64,000 bases of DNA. It comes from Phytophthora quininea (lineage: Eukaryota > Oomycota > Peronosporomycetes > Peronosporales > Peronosporaceae). The stretch's first letter is position 1; each line of letters opens with the position of its first letter. The notes under the pieces were generated by a model. That model was not told the DNA's origin. It searched no databases and saw only the letters and a list, made by a program, of their open reading frames with translations. This document shows positions 34,464-46,072 of the stretch, one piece after another. The stretch lies in assembly GCA_011947345.1 (NCBI GenBank), contig JAAVTG010000620.1, forward strand, positions 682,001 through 746,000. Reading direction: 5' to 3'. The translations under genes were made by a program, and so were the position numbers.

Positions 34464-34643
34464 ATGGGCAGGCAACGAGCTCCGGACGGTTCAGCTCCAA
34501 CCAAGCTATGTGAGAACAGCGGCAAACAGCTCTCGCGCAGCAACTTCTCCAAACACAAGTGCAATAAGCTTCGGGAGGTAGCTCAAACGCGCAAAGTCAT
34601 TGCATTAACCAGAATGATGGGCCAAGCAGACGCGAAAACGTGA
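34464..34643 (+). CDS. Small hypothetical ORF with zinc-finger-like CENSG...HKC
   Basis: An ATG at 34464 opens a 59-codon frame ending in TGA at 34641. It encodes a basic peptide whose centre, CENSGKQLSRSNFSKHKC, resembles a C2HC/C2H2 finger with the second cysteine replaced by serine. The downstream plus strand (34,765-35,130) continues with coding-like pieces (KAPLFPIITDGDLFEFVLKA, a GTAAGT at 34,838, then LPLRYKDDVEAREKIVEMPK). Together these may be exons of a decayed gene or transposon protein. I cannot name it. Confidence 0.3.
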   Translation: MGRQRAPDGSAPTKLCENSGKQLSRSNFSKHKCNKLREVAQTRKVIALTRMMGQADAKT

Positions 34644-34764
34644 CATAAAACTTTACGAGAAGCTGCTAACATATTTGCGCTGATTTTATCTTACATAGCT
34701 ATTAAACAAATATGACACACGCGCAGAGCTCAGGGAGCTGGAAGCAGGTTCAGGGGCGATAATG

Positions 34765-35130
34765 CCACGGCCGACAAAGCCCCACTTTTCCCCATTATTA
34801 CGGACGGCGACCTGTTTGAATTCGTACTTAAGGCGGTAAGTTTTACGCATTCATGGGTTTGTCTAGACACTCCGTAGGTGCGGGAAAAAACAGGAGAAAT
34901 CCCCAACAAGCCGGAAAGCTTCTGCAGGAAAAAGAAGGCAAACCCGCTGAAGTAGTAACACCGGGGTTTAAAGCGTTGTATTCTGCACCCAGATCGAGCA
35001 ATGAGCCTGCCGTTACGCTACAAGGATGACGTGGAGGCGCGTGAGAAGATTGTTGAGATGCCTAAGATTATGAAGCGGTTTAAGATCAACGTCGAGGCCC
35101 AGCCCGATTTGGTTGCAAAGGCTAGATATT
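34765..35130 (+). pseudogene. Unassigned coding-like remnant
   Basis: The plus strand reads DKAPLFPIITDGDLFEFVLK up to a GTAAGT at 34,838. After a candidate 42-nt gap ending in TAG it continues with a basic segment, stops, then SLPLRYKDDVEAREKIVEMP and KIMKRFKINVEAQPDLVAKA to about 35,130. Coding character is suggested by the lack of low complexity and by balanced charged residues. The frame is interrupted and the family is unknown. It may belong with the small zinc-finger-like ORF just upstream. Confidence 0.25.
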
Positions 35131-36385
35131 GACTACGTATGTTTGATACACCAAGACCACGTCGGAAAAAGGCAGATGGTCGGTGGATGACGCAACCAGA
35201 AATTGAAGAGCGCGCGTATTCAATGGAGAATACAGCGGGGTTGTGTAGCAGTGCACATGCACAGAGGAAGACGTAGGACTCCCTGAGTCTGTGTCTTTAG
35301 GCGTCCCGCCTTCGGTTCTATACAAGAACCAAGTGCAGTCCCGTAACTAGGACTCGCAGAGCCAGTGTCCCTTAAAACAAGGACAACACAATTCACTGCA
35401 AAAATAGAACTGAATTGAATTGTTTTATCTGACCCTGGTGTAAATGTATAGACTAAACTATGTGGCATAGTTAATCTAAGAGATATGTAAATGAGTGGTG
35501 GAGAGCCAGATGGCTACAGAGTCGAAACTCTACACAAGGTTAAGAGTTTCGTGTAACATCCAAAGTCAACGCACGGTTATGACTTTCGTGTGACCCAAAT
35601 GTTCTCCCTCCCGCTCCATCCTCGCTGCTGTTGCCGTTTGTATGGGGAGATCGATCTCGCAAGGCCGCACTGCAGATGGACAAGCTCAATTGCGATTGCC
35701 CCCCTCCCTTTCTTAGCTGTGTCTTACAAATTTGGACAAGCCAGGAAATGAGAAAATATCCTTGTGCCACTTGTGTAAAGAACCCACATATTCTAGCCAA
35801 TTCTTAAAACGGAGAAGAAGCATCAATAGGATGTACGGTATCACTCAGCAGGTGGAAATTGTATTTCCTACTCTCAACCACATCTGTTTTGCAGGCTCGG
35901 ATAATACCTTGGTCGTCAGGAACTGGGACCAAAAATCCGGCCCAGCTCTGTCAACTCTGTCGTGATTGGTGAAGAGGGTGGTCACAGCTGCGCGAAAAAA
36001 TCAGCGCTCTGGTGCGAGACAGACGTTGAGGGTGATACACTCTCTCTATAAGCTACCAGAAGCGATTGCAGCCCAGTGTATCTATTGACTGAGGGATCAG
36101 GAAACTCATTCAGCAAAGCAACACTGCACAAATCATTTAAAGTGAGACTCGTAAGTCTTGTTAGTCTCTGGCTTCCTCACATGCGAAGCCGTCTTAGCTC
36201 CACTATGGACGAACTCTTCGAAGGACTGCATTCTAGAAATGAGTACAATCGCGAAGACCAACGGAAAACAAAAACAGAGAACGTATGGCTGTTCGATAGT
36301 GGATCATAGTTAAACAACGCTCTTTAATCTTAGTACAGCTTTTCGTGTCCTCGTAGTCAAACGTCAAGGTCTCGTACAAAACGTC
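35131..36385. other. Region without a recognisable gene
   Basis: Scattered short frames on both strands (for example 36076-36309) show no domain. There is a slightly AT-rich stretch around 35,400-35,480. I see no element boundary. Confidence 0.35.
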
Positions 36386-37050
36386 ATGTCTAGACGCTTT
36401 GGTGGTATTGACTCCCGTTTAGAAATACAAAATCTTTTGGTTGGATTTGTGGTGAAGCACTTTATCGGAAATTCTGGGAAAACTGGAACCCAGCATGTTA
36501 GATCAAGACTCAGCAGATATGGGTCTACTCCCGGAAGCAATGGATTCAAGCACAGGCGCTACAGACCTATAAGTGGGACCGTTCAAGACGTGGATTTGGC
36601 ACACCAAGGGAATGACCAAGCGATAGTATCCAGTGGCAGGTATAGAGATGGTACAGGTGATAGGTTTGGGATGGGACCCTATGGATTCACTTACTACAGA
36701 GTCGGATTTGCCTTATACAACGCAAGCTTGCTTCCAAAGTGCCGAAAAGGAAACGGAAGCACACCCCTCAAGGCAACTCTCCCCACTTGGATTCAGATCC
36801 ATCTCCAAGTCAAGGTAAGCGACGAGTGGTCTGGGAACGGGTAACCCAGGACAGAGTGCAGATTTTCTCGCTGCCCCAACCTCCCAAGTCTCGTCAAAAC
36901 AGTTCATCTTGGTAGATCCAACACCTTCGCAGCACCCAAAGAGAAGATCCAGCCCGCCGACGGGTACACAAGATGGGTACAAGTTCAGCTGATCACGGAT
37001 CATCGGAGCATCCCCTTCGTTAGTCGGTGTAGTGGAAGCCCCGTCCCCGG
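36386..37050 (+). repeat. Dispersed repeat, copy 2 (homologous to 21.3-21.96 kb)
   Basis: The match to copy 1 begins near 36,590 and ends near 37,035. Here the frame 36386-36844 remains open through the conserved block SGRYRDGTGDRFGMGPYGF and then KGNGSTPLKATLPTWIQI, so this copy is closer to an ancestral coding state. A GTAAGC follows at about 36,815. The second half matches the GATCCAGCC(T/C)GCCGACGGGT block. The family is unknown; a gag or other retroelement leader is possible. Confidence 0.6.
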
Positions 37051-37079
37051 AAAGCATTTGCGCACCCAAACGTTCAAGT

Positions 37080-37212
37080 CGAGAACGCAGCACCACACCA
37101 GGTAGTTCCAACCTTGGCAGCAATGTCACGCCTGCCAGTTCAAAACGTGGACGCAACACGACGCCAGCGAGTTCAAAACGAGGACGCAGCACTACTTCTG
37201 GAAGCACTAGAC
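37080..37212 (+). repeat. 33-bp tandem repeat, about 4 copies
   Basis: Four consecutive units of 33 bp encode 11-residue blocks: ERSTTPGSSNL, GSNVTPASSKR, GRNTTPASSKR and GRSTTSGSTRR. The middle two are most alike. The repeat lies just upstream of, or in the N-terminal region of, the second hAT pseudogene. Confidence 0.8.
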
Positions 37213-39126
37213 GTGCCAACAGTCAAGGATAATCTGCGCAAGATACGCCTGTCAGTTTGCGTCATGGAAGCGACGTTACACCGCAAAGTGTTCGTGGTAT
37301 GTGTGGTCGCAGTACCCCAGGTAGTGCTTGACAAAATCGCTCTTCAAGAAGGCATAATAGGGAGAAAGAAGGTGCCGGTCAAACTGGAGTGCAGCGTCTA
37401 CGTTAATCTCCACCCAAACCATTACTCTTTACGATGCCCAAGCAGAGAAAATAGCGTCACTGCTGCACCCCCAGTCGAGGTTTGCTCTGCCGAAGACCAA
37501 GAGCGAGCTGACAATTTGGCTGCTATCTCGGAGGCAAAGTCGATGAGACCATTATCGATTGTAGGACATAAATATTTCCTGAAGTATGTCCACCATTCGA
37601 ACAGCGTCCAAGGACTGGTTGCTGTGCCAAAACCTTGGAAGGTTTGTGAACGAGTTGAGAAATTGCGAGCAAACTCCGTGGCAAGCTGAAGCAACAACTG
37701 GAGGAAGAGTGTGACCTTTATTCAGCGTCGTCGGATATCTGGACTTCGAGAAGTAAAATGGGATTTATCAGCTTCGCAAATCATTATCTCGACGAGGGGT
37801 TAAAAATGCGCAGTTGGGTATTGGGAGTTAACCGCCTCAAAAGAAAACACGACGGTGACGCAATTACAAGATCGATAGATGATTGCATGCACGAGCGGGG
37901 CCTTCGGAAGGAACGACGCACAAAGTTTCTCAGGGACGGCGCTAGTAACGGTGTGAGCGCTTGCTGAGAACTTAGTCTTGATGATATGTCGTGTTTAGCC
38001 CACTGCATTGACCGGGTAGTTGGAGCTGGAATAGTAAAGAAGAAGTGTGCGAACAAGACTTCGAAGGATATGCTTGCATCAGCACAAACCGAGGAGGAGA
38101 TTGAAAAAGCCGTGAACCATCGAGCAAGAGAAGTAGTAGACGAATTCTAATCGAAGATGTCGGTGCTTCTAAGCACCGAACCCTCGTTAAGATGCGGGTG
38201 GTGGTTGCCGTTTTTCGTAAAGTGGCATCATACTTCAGCAGACCCTCAAAAGGATCTGACCTGGTGAAGGACTTGCAAATAGACAAGCAGCAACCATTGT
38301 TCCCACAATTGGGTAGCCCCGCGCGATGGAACAGTACATAATTCATGCTGCAGCGAATGGTGCCCATGGGATTTACTTCGCCAATGTTTCGAGCACATTG
38401 CAAATTCGAATGATTTTCTGATATGAAGCTTACACATCCAACGGCAGAGCAGTGAACAATGATACGATGCTTAATTGTTTTGCTGGAGCCATTTTCTGGC
38501 GCGATCGCTTGTCTTGGCGGTCATACTTACCCTACCTTGATTGATACCGTTCCTGTGCTGAGGATGGTTAAAAGAAAACTCACTAATGCAGACATGTTTA
38601 AAGGGATTTTGGATGTGTGAAAAATGAAGCCTACGCTTCGGTCGATGCAATTGATATGGCGAAAAAGTTGGGATTAATTGATATAAATGGTGTTGGTTAA
38701 GAGCCAACGGAAAACTCTCTTCAAATGGTAAAAAAAAAAAAAAACAGACGGCAAGTGATTGCTGGGCAGACGTGTTTTGCTGCAACTGGTGAAGTTGTAG
38801 CAATGGATTAGGATTCAACTCTACGTGACCGACGCTTGCAATATTCACTTTACGACGGTTCCATTGATGTGGTGGGAAGGAAAGGAGGCGCGATACTCAA
38901 TTCCATCAGCATTGGCGAGAAGTGGCTTGGTTTCATCACCACTTCCGTGCCTTCTGAATAAGCTTTTTCCACTAGTGGAAATTTGGTCACTCTCAAGCGG
39001 TACTCGCTAGCTCCAACTATCATCCGAGATACGATGCTTGTTGGTCAAAACTACGAGGACGATGACAGCAGCGATTTGGAGAACGAAGGCGCTGGAAATG
39101 ACGATTGTTCGTCTAATGAAGTCTGA
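37114..39126 (+). pseudogene. hAT-family transposase, second copy
   Basis: After a repetitive N-terminal part, the frame 37114-37689 ends with MRPLSIVGHKYFLKYVHHSN. Out of frame it continues LKQQLEEECDLYSASSDIWT, SRSKMGFISFANHYLDEGLK and MRSWVLGVNRLKRKHDGDAI (about 37,690-37,870), the hAT core around the DIWT aspartate. The central part (37,980-38,800) is a run of stops and shifts. The C-terminal dimerisation domain is still readable at about 38,866-39,120: PLMWWEGKEARYSIPSALAR, then PSE-stop-AFSTSGNLVTLKR and YSLAPTIIRDTMLVG, ending in an acidic tail and stop. It differs from the 4.3-6.4 kb copy in core and tail sequence, so it is a different hAT lineage. Confidence 0.82.
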
Positions 39127-40252
39127 AGTTACCGCTACTGAGAAAAGAATGTGAAGGGTTGCAGTTTGTCCCGACATTCCCTTCTTTTATTGGCAGCATT
39201 GCTCTCATTATTGCGCGTGCTTGTCGCTTGTGATAAACTGTCTTGAGTTCACATGATCCCCTCCGCTGCATACGGCTTTATTTGAAAATAAATATTATTA
39301 ATAATAGAATACAATACGTTGTAGGCTGCAGCGCACTTGGCCCGCGCATTTCACTGCCATCCTGGCCGTAGCACCTGCCTTACGAGAGTCTGCTCGCGAG
39401 TATTTGAAAGACGACAGTCTCGAACACTCCCCATCTCCACCAAATAGCAATAAGTATAACACACTTTTCCTTCGCAACCACTCTCAGCGAGACCTACAGA
39501 CCTGGTACTGTGATCCATTTGCAGCAAGCTCTCAAGATGCCTGGATATCGGAGTATGGCACATTTTCTTTTTCTCTTTACACATCGTCAGCGGCGTTACC
39601 TTCACTCCTTTCACTCACCGCGTGCTTTGTTGGGTCCCTCTCGCCAGAGTTTCTTGATACGTGAGCTCTTCTTCCTGCCTTGGGAGCTGGTGTGTTTTAG
39701 CCAATCAAATAATTGCTTTGTTGTCCTCGCTAAATCAGGTCGATGGCGGAGTCCCCTTCGTTGTGTCTGACAACGGTAACGTCGAGACCTCTAGTCATAG
39801 AAGCAGTTCCGCTACTTCACAAAAGCACGCCACAAACCTGACACTGCCAATGTTCGAATGTCAGTAGACTAAGGTTCTTTTACCAACTGCATCGTCCTCG
39901 GGATTGCGAGATGCCGACCAGTGGAGCAGACTGACTGAGGTGGTCGAGGCTCGATCGATTTGCCGCTATGGCTGGTTCCTACGCTGACAGCTTTGTATTC
40001 ACATTCAATCCTTGTCGGGGTAATGGCCTTCTATTTTGTTTTTATGAGGTTATTGCTAGAGAAGCCTTGTATCTCTTTAGACTAGACAATGTAGTTTCCT
40101 TCGATGTGGGAACGAATGACCAAGAAGGCATCGTTTTTGGTGCTAAAGCCTTGATATAGTTTCTCTCCGAACTCACAGTCAATTCAATCCTTGTCATCGA
40201 TAAGTAATAGTTTAAGTATTCACACACAATATAGTCATACTGGTTTTCAGGG
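39127..40252. other. Intergenic, upstream of the PAF-AH gene
   Basis: Short overlapping frames (39351-39770, both strands) have no recognisable domain. The last 100 bases before 40253 contain TTCAATCC and TCAATTC, which weakly match the oomycete initiator consensus (Y-TCA-N-T-Y-Y). This is the border between the transposon-rich and gene-rich parts of the window. Confidence 0.4.
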
Positions 40253-41557
40253 ATGCGCCAAGCATGTGCGGAACGCGTCTTGCTGGGCGCGTGTGTCGCT
40301 CAGAACCTGCTCGAACTCTCGTCATCGCCGCCTCCTCTGCTTGCTGTGGCTGGCTGGTCGCTGGTGTCGCTACTGCCTCTCTACGTGGGACTCGCTCTAC
40401 GCATTTGTAGCATCGTGGTGGTGGCTCGCTCCTCATGGCTCTCGCCGTCGCTCGTGGCTCTGTGTGTGGCCCTTGCCTGTCTCGCCTCGCTGCTCTTCCC
40501 GTGGCCAGACTTCTCTCAGCTGCACGGCCCCCATCGCTCCATCGGCTGTCGATTTGCGCGCTACGGAGGCGTCGAATGCCGCATCTTCTACCCGGCCACC
40601 AACGATCACCGGGACAGCTCCAGCAGATTGGTGCCGTATGCACACCACGGTAGCCACCTCATGAAGGGCCTGGGCGTCTTCACTGCAATGCCTGCCTGGA
40701 TCTTCCACAACATGCGCAACGCGCAGCTCGCCGCTTTCCTGAACGCACCAATTGCGACTCCAGAGACCGCCGACGGATGGCCTGTTGTACTCTTCAGCCA
40801 CGGATTATCGGGATCATTGGAGCTCTACTCGTACGTGAATCAGGAGCTCGCGAGTCATGGGAACGTGGTGGTGGTGCCCAACCACTGCGACGGCTCCGCC
40901 TGTGTGTGCAGCCCCGAGCCTGGATGTATTGAGTACTACCAGCAGATTACTGCAGAGGTGCGGGATGACGTTGATGGCGCTGGCTTTCGATTCCGAAATG
41001 GACAATTACTACAGCGGGTCAGTGAGGTTCGCACAGTGTTGGACGCTATCATGCAGCAGAAAACGGTGGACAGTGTGTTTAGGCACTGCAACCTGAACAG
41101 CGTAAGTATTGCAGGGCACTCTTTCGGTGCCGCAACAGCGCTGAGCGCAGCGCACCAAGACACACGCTTTAAGAAGATGGTGTTGCTGGACGCGTGGATG
41201 GAGCCTTTAGACGAAGACGTGCGCGGCGGACTAGGAGCACGCGTGCCTGCGCTGCATTTGATGTCCGAACACTTTTTGAATTGGCACTCCAACGCGCAGA
41301 GCACGGAACGCCACGCCCGTGGATGTACGCACGCCCAATCGCGTCTCGCTTGGCTGCGGGACTCTCGACACAATAATTTCTCGGACATCCCGGTGTTCTC
41401 GCCAATGGCCAACAGACTAATGAAGTCCGCGGGTCAGATCGATCACTTTTTCGCCCTCCGAGTTATTGGACAGAGTTCGGCCGCTTTCCTGGCTGGAAAC
41501 TTCGATGTTAAAGCCTCTGAGTTCTCTGAAGTAGTTGTCGTCATCCGAGCAAAATAG
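40253..41557 (+). CDS. Platelet-activating factor acetylhydrolase-like lipase
   Basis: A single uninterrupted frame of 434 codons encodes an alpha/beta-hydrolase of the PAF-acetylhydrolase isoform II family (PF03403), which cleaves the acetyl or short oxidised acyl group at sn-2 of phospholipids (EC 3.1.1.47-type). The catalytic triad is visible: Ser290 in GHSFGAAT, Asp313 in LLDAWMEPL and His373 in SRHNNFSDIPVF. The oxyanion-side motif VVLFSHGLSGS is near residue 185. The first 85 residues hold about three hydrophobic segments (for example ALCVALACLASLLFPWP), so the enzyme is probably membrane-anchored. The ATG at 40253 gives the longest frame and includes these segments. The gene is convergent with NPC1 copy A, 89 bases apart. 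Both act on lipids, but shared function is inference. Confidence 0.93.
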   Translation: MRQACAERVLLGACVAQNLLELSSSPPPLLAVAGWSLVSLLPLYVGLALRICSIVVVARSSWLSPSLVALCVALACLASLLFPWPDFSQLHGPHRSIGCRFARYGGVECRIFYPATNDHRDSSSRLVPYAHHGSHLMKGLGVFTAMPAWIFHNMRNAQLAAFLNAPIATPETADGWPVVLFSHGLSGSLELYSYVNQELASHGNVVVVPNHCDGSACVCSPEPGCIEYYQQITAEVRDDVDGAGFRFRNGQLLQRVSEVRTVLDAIMQQKTVDSVFRHCNLNSVSIAGHSFGAATALSAAHQDTRFKKMVLLDAWMEPLDEDVRGGLGARVPALHLMSEHFLNWHSNAQSTERHARGCTHAQSRLAWLRDSRHNNFSDIPVFSPMANRLMKSAGQIDHFFALRVIGQSSAAFLAGNFDVKASEFSEVVVVIRAK

Positions 41558-41646
41558 ATGAGGAAAAAAGTCTACAAGGCGAAAAATGATAGAGCGTTCA
41601 TTCACACACACTTTATAACTACGATCTATAGGGTAGCGATGCACAC

Positions 41647-44600
41647 TTAATCGACACGCGTAATTGGTGCTGAGGGTAGCTCAGTCTTCTCTGAACCTCG
41701 ACGAAGGAAAAAGTTCTTCACATCGATGATGGTGCTCATCAGCACTGGCAGCAACATCATACCGTTGAGGACACCGCACACCACCACCATCATGTACATG
41801 CGGAAGTAGTACTTCTTGAACACGCGCGAGTCCGCCAGCGTCAGCACACTCAGACCAATCACTTTCGTGATAGTGATGCCGAACAGCACCGACGTCAGCA
41901 CTTGGCGAAGGGCGTCCCGTGCGCGCTCGTCACCCGTGCCACGAGCCTTGGCGAAGAAGCGCACGTAGTGGCCGCAGAACTCCACCGCAATGCCTGCAGC
42001 GATGATCAAGTTGACGATCGACAGACCGTTCAGCATGATGTCCAGCGGCTGCATCAGACCCAGCACATACACGACGATGTTCGTCGCCGTCAGTGCAATC
42101 ACCAGCGAGTAGAAGATGCTGCCCAGGTACAGCGTCGTCACCACAAAGATGGCGGCCAATGCCAGACCGATGAGCTTGTACGCATCGTCAACCACAGTCA
42201 GATACTGCTCGAAGTACACGTACGTCAGGCAGTACACCCAGATGTCGACGCCAGTCTTCTCGCTGATCCACTCTGCTGCACGAAGGTTCTGTTTGTACGA
42301 GTCGATGTAGTGCTGCTGTGTCGGGTTTGCCGTGCCCGTCACCATGTACGACCAAGCCGTGATCTCATTGCCGTAACCACTGCTGTTGAGCTTCACTGCA
42401 GGCGTCGAATCGTTGACAACGGGGACAGGGTCTGTGTCGATACTGAATTGACCACGGTAAATGGAGCCTCCACCGTACGAGCACGAAGTACCAGCACTAG
42501 CTGTGGCAAACATGCTGAAGAGCGACATGTAGTGCTCTTCGGGCACTGGCGGTACAGTCTCGGACGAAGCAAGACAAGTGTCATCCGAAGAGCGCAGGGT
42601 CGTGTAAGTCTCATTTCCAGTCTCAATCGGAACGTAAGCCCCCTCCGAGTCCACACGACAACACTCACTGTCCGGATTGACAAAGCCCCAGAAGTCGTCC
42701 ATCCAAGAGTATGTCGTTCCAGGACTAATGTGGGTAATTGTCTTGTCACCATGGTTCGCCAGCGCGTTCATAATGTTGGGAATCGAGTACGTTCCACAGA
42801 TGTCCTTCGACTTGCAGAAGATCGTCTCCACGCTCTCGTCGTTGAAAGCGTAGGAATCTGGGTTCCGTCCATGTCCTGTCTCAATGATGAAGTACACTGG
42901 CGAACCCGTCGCCAAGTACACGTCGAGCGCATTGAAGTAGTCGATCATGTACGAGCTGGAAGGCATTGCTTCTTTCTGGGGAAGACCTTGGTCCAAGCTC
43001 TCCATGGAATAGATAGACAGCAATGTAGCAGCGAGGAACCCCAAAAGCACGATCAGCTTCACGATCTTGAACGTCAGGATCCAGGCGTAGACATCGACGC
43101 AATAATCGAGGACAGCCGTCAAGCTGCTGGTTACAACAGGTGCCGAAGATGCCTGAGGGCTGGCGTTGCTGGTGTAGTAGGTGACTGCATTGACACAAGT
43201 GGTTGAGATGACTGCTGCATACGGTTTGTTTCCGGGCCAGCAGGCGGAACTTGAGCCCTTACTGATGACGCACGCTTGAAGATAATGTCGTACCGCCCAC
43301 TCAGCTCGCGACGCTTGTCCAACGTAAGGATCGACAAGAACAATGTCATCTGGAAGCAGAAGTTGATCGCCACAGCACAGCAAGCCATTGCTGCAAACCA
43401 CAAGACGACAGGCATTGGAGAGATCGATCCGAACGCAAACGCCACCGATTCAGCAGCCGAAGCCATGAAAATGCTGGGTCCAATGTACGCCAACGCCTCG
43501 GACACTAGGGTCGTAGTAATTTCTTCGATGGCTTTCGGGTTGTGCTCCAGGCCGATAAAGAGGCTCGGCTGCTCGCGACGAAGCTGTTCTTCTTTCTCGG
43601 TCATAGCGTGGATAAGCAAGAAGATATTGTCCACGCCAATAGCCAGCGACAAGAAAGGAACCACCTCCATGATAATCAGCTGGAGCTTCACGCCAAACCA
43701 CATGAAGATACCAATCGTCGAAGCTACACCGCACACAATACTCATCACACCCAAAAATCCGGCCAAAATCTTGGACGTGATGAAGAAGTCTCGACTAAAC
43801 TTGATACGGTTGATGCCCAAAGAAATGTAGATGATCATCAAGCAGTAGCTCAGCGCAACAGGGCCCATACCGTTGCTCGACTCGGCATCCACCTCATCCT
43901 GGACGGAAATCTCGGCGTAGAAGTACACGTCGAAGACAGTGTTAGACTCAGCTTCCACTTTCATCGTCTTGATGTACTCGCGCTCCCACTTAATTGCGGG
44001 TTCGTTCTCATCGTCATCAGCGTAATTGTAGTTCAGGTACGACGCCACAAATGCGTGCGATTCTAGGAACAGGGTGTAGTTGCTCTCAGCGCCATCAGGG
44101 AAGCCGCCCAGGTACGTGTTGTACAGGTTCATCGGAGAACCGAAAGCGACAAGCACGGACAATCACTCATACTCGATGGAAGCTCGTCGCCATCCTTCAA
44201 TGCGTTTTTCAACTCAGTACAAAGCGCCACATCCGACGTCGTCGGGGAATACAAACAGTTGCTGAAGTGTTCCAACTCGAGCCCATATTTCTCGTAGAAC
44301 TCAAAGTGCTCCATGTTGTTCTGGAAGTACTGCGTGATGGAGTTCACCGTGCAGCCTGTGCCCGTGGCCTTCCAGCAAATATCGTCCAGATGAATGGTCT
44401 CGTCACCATCGCTCGATGTGTAGTTAACGTTGGCTGCCACGTTTTGAACACGAATGGCCTCCTTCAAGATTGCAGACCGGTAAATGTTCCCACCGTCCTT
44501 CGGCACCAGAATGACCTGCTCTGCGCGGTAGAACGGGTTAAAGATGTCACCGTAGTGCTGACGCTGTTGGTACGACGTACTGGAAGTGGACACCCACAGC

Positions 44601-46072
44601 TTGATGGGATCCGTCTCGATGTCAATGTTGTAGAGGCCAGCAGCGCAAATTGCAACAACGACAAGCACCATTGGGATAATCTTCTTCGGCCGGTTGCCCT
44701 TTGAAACAAACAGCGCCCATGCTCGCAACTTGTTCGTCAGCAGTTCATCAAGGAAACTCAATCGTTTGCTTCCAGCTGTCGCGACACCATTAGCTTCGGG
44801 GGTAAATGGTCCTTCGTGGGGAGTGCCAAGATAGCGACCAGTGTTGGTAGATCTCCGTTCGCGGCACATACCGACCATAAAGCCGATGATAAGCAACACG
44901 CCGACCACACCGCCGAAGATGACGAGAAAGTAATTAAGCGGCTCCCAGTCGGTGGACGTCAAATTCGAGGCCAGGTATTCGTTCAACTCCGCCCACGTTG
45001 AGTCATCACCGCTGCTGGAGGTGCTGCCACTGGTACTAGTTGCCGTCGCGGTAATAGCGCCATAGCAAGAGTCGGTATACGAACGGGTTTCATCAGAGCT
45101 CACGGAGCACAACGAGCCGCAAACACCCACACAAGACGTCAGTCGACTATTCATGGGCAGAATGCACTCGGTTTGATTCGCGTCGTCACAGTGGCAGAAC
45201 TCTGTTTCCTGCAGAGTCTCAGGTTGTTTCGCCATGGTCGTCACGTTGATTTGCAACGGAGATCCGATGCTGTCGAACGCGTACTTGCCCATGAATTCCA
45301 TCAAGCCGAAGCCATCATGGCAGTCCTGGTTCGGGTTACACAGCAGCGAGAAGGAGCTGTCGTCCTCGCAAAAGTCGTAGATGTCGCGAATCCAGTCCTC
45401 ACCGACGTAGTACGTGACTTCTTCAATCGCAGGGAAGATCTGGCCCTCGTGTTCGTCATCGCCAGGCATAATACGGACTTCGTTGACGTCTAGGAACATG
45501 CTGTTGTTCGGGCTGCACGTGAACTCGCAGAAGACGTTTCGCAAGTTTTCTTTGCAAGCCGAGCACAAACCAGGGATCATGCGGACCTGTGTGGACAGAC
45601 CCGTGTACTGCGACTCGGTGCAGCACAGCATATCGTCACCCAGAGCAATAGTCTCGTTGTACAGGATGGGGCAGTCGACCTCGAACTGCGCGCGGTTGGA
45701 GTCCGACCACTCGGAGAATTTGTTGGAGAAGCCGGCGTCGTAGGCATCCTCCACGGACGTCGGGTAGTATCGGTTGGGGATGGCAACGCTTGAGCTGGTG
45801 ACGTTGACGTAGGACGAGTCGAAGGCCGCACAGTATCCCGGACCGCGGAAGAGCGTGCCGAGCTCTGCGACTGTCTCGGGGTCTTGGATGCACTGCTCCA
45901 CCTTGGAGTACTTGCACATGGTGAGCTGGGACTCGATGGCTGCCAGGTTGGTGGCGTTGTCTGCAAGGCTCCATGGGACGTAGCTGGAGGCGGAGGACAC
46001 GCCCGAGGAGGACGTGGAGCCGCTGGCTGCCTGGGCCGCGCCCAGCAGCGATGCGAGAGCTACAGCGCGCAT
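41647..46072 (-). CDS. NPC1: Niemann-Pick C1-like sterol transporter, copy A
   Basis: Read from ATG 46072 this encodes an NPC1 family protein of about 1475 residues. It has a signal peptide (VALASLLGAAQA), a Cys-rich N-terminal sterol-binding domain (CTESQYTGLS; CSACKENLRNVFCEFTCSPN) and a first membrane span (FLVIFGGVVGVLLIIGF). A luminal loop precedes the sterol-sensing domain (LSLAIGVDNIFLLIHAMTEK; PSIFMASAAESVAFAFGSIS) and a Patched-like C-terminal block (AGIAVEFCGHYVRFFAK). NPC1 moves sterol from the endolysosomal lumen to its membrane, and oomycetes of this group must import sterols. Two frame breaks, each repaired by one base, lie at 44147/44148 and at the CCC run 43157-43159. They may be consensus errors, since all domains are otherwise conserved. 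Tandem with copy B, with which long blocks are identical. Confidence 0.92.

Noticed and set aside
40933..41412. Minus-strand frame opposite the PAF-AH gene
   Set aside because: It is a shadow of the plus-strand frame, which has an intact Ser-Asp-His triad.
41902..43206. Long plus-strand open frame of 434 codons opposite NPC1 copy A, and similar ones opposite copies B and C
   Set aside because: They are antisense shadows of the conserved NPC1 coding strand: rich in Arg/His/Val, no domain, and repeated only because NPC1 itself is repeated.
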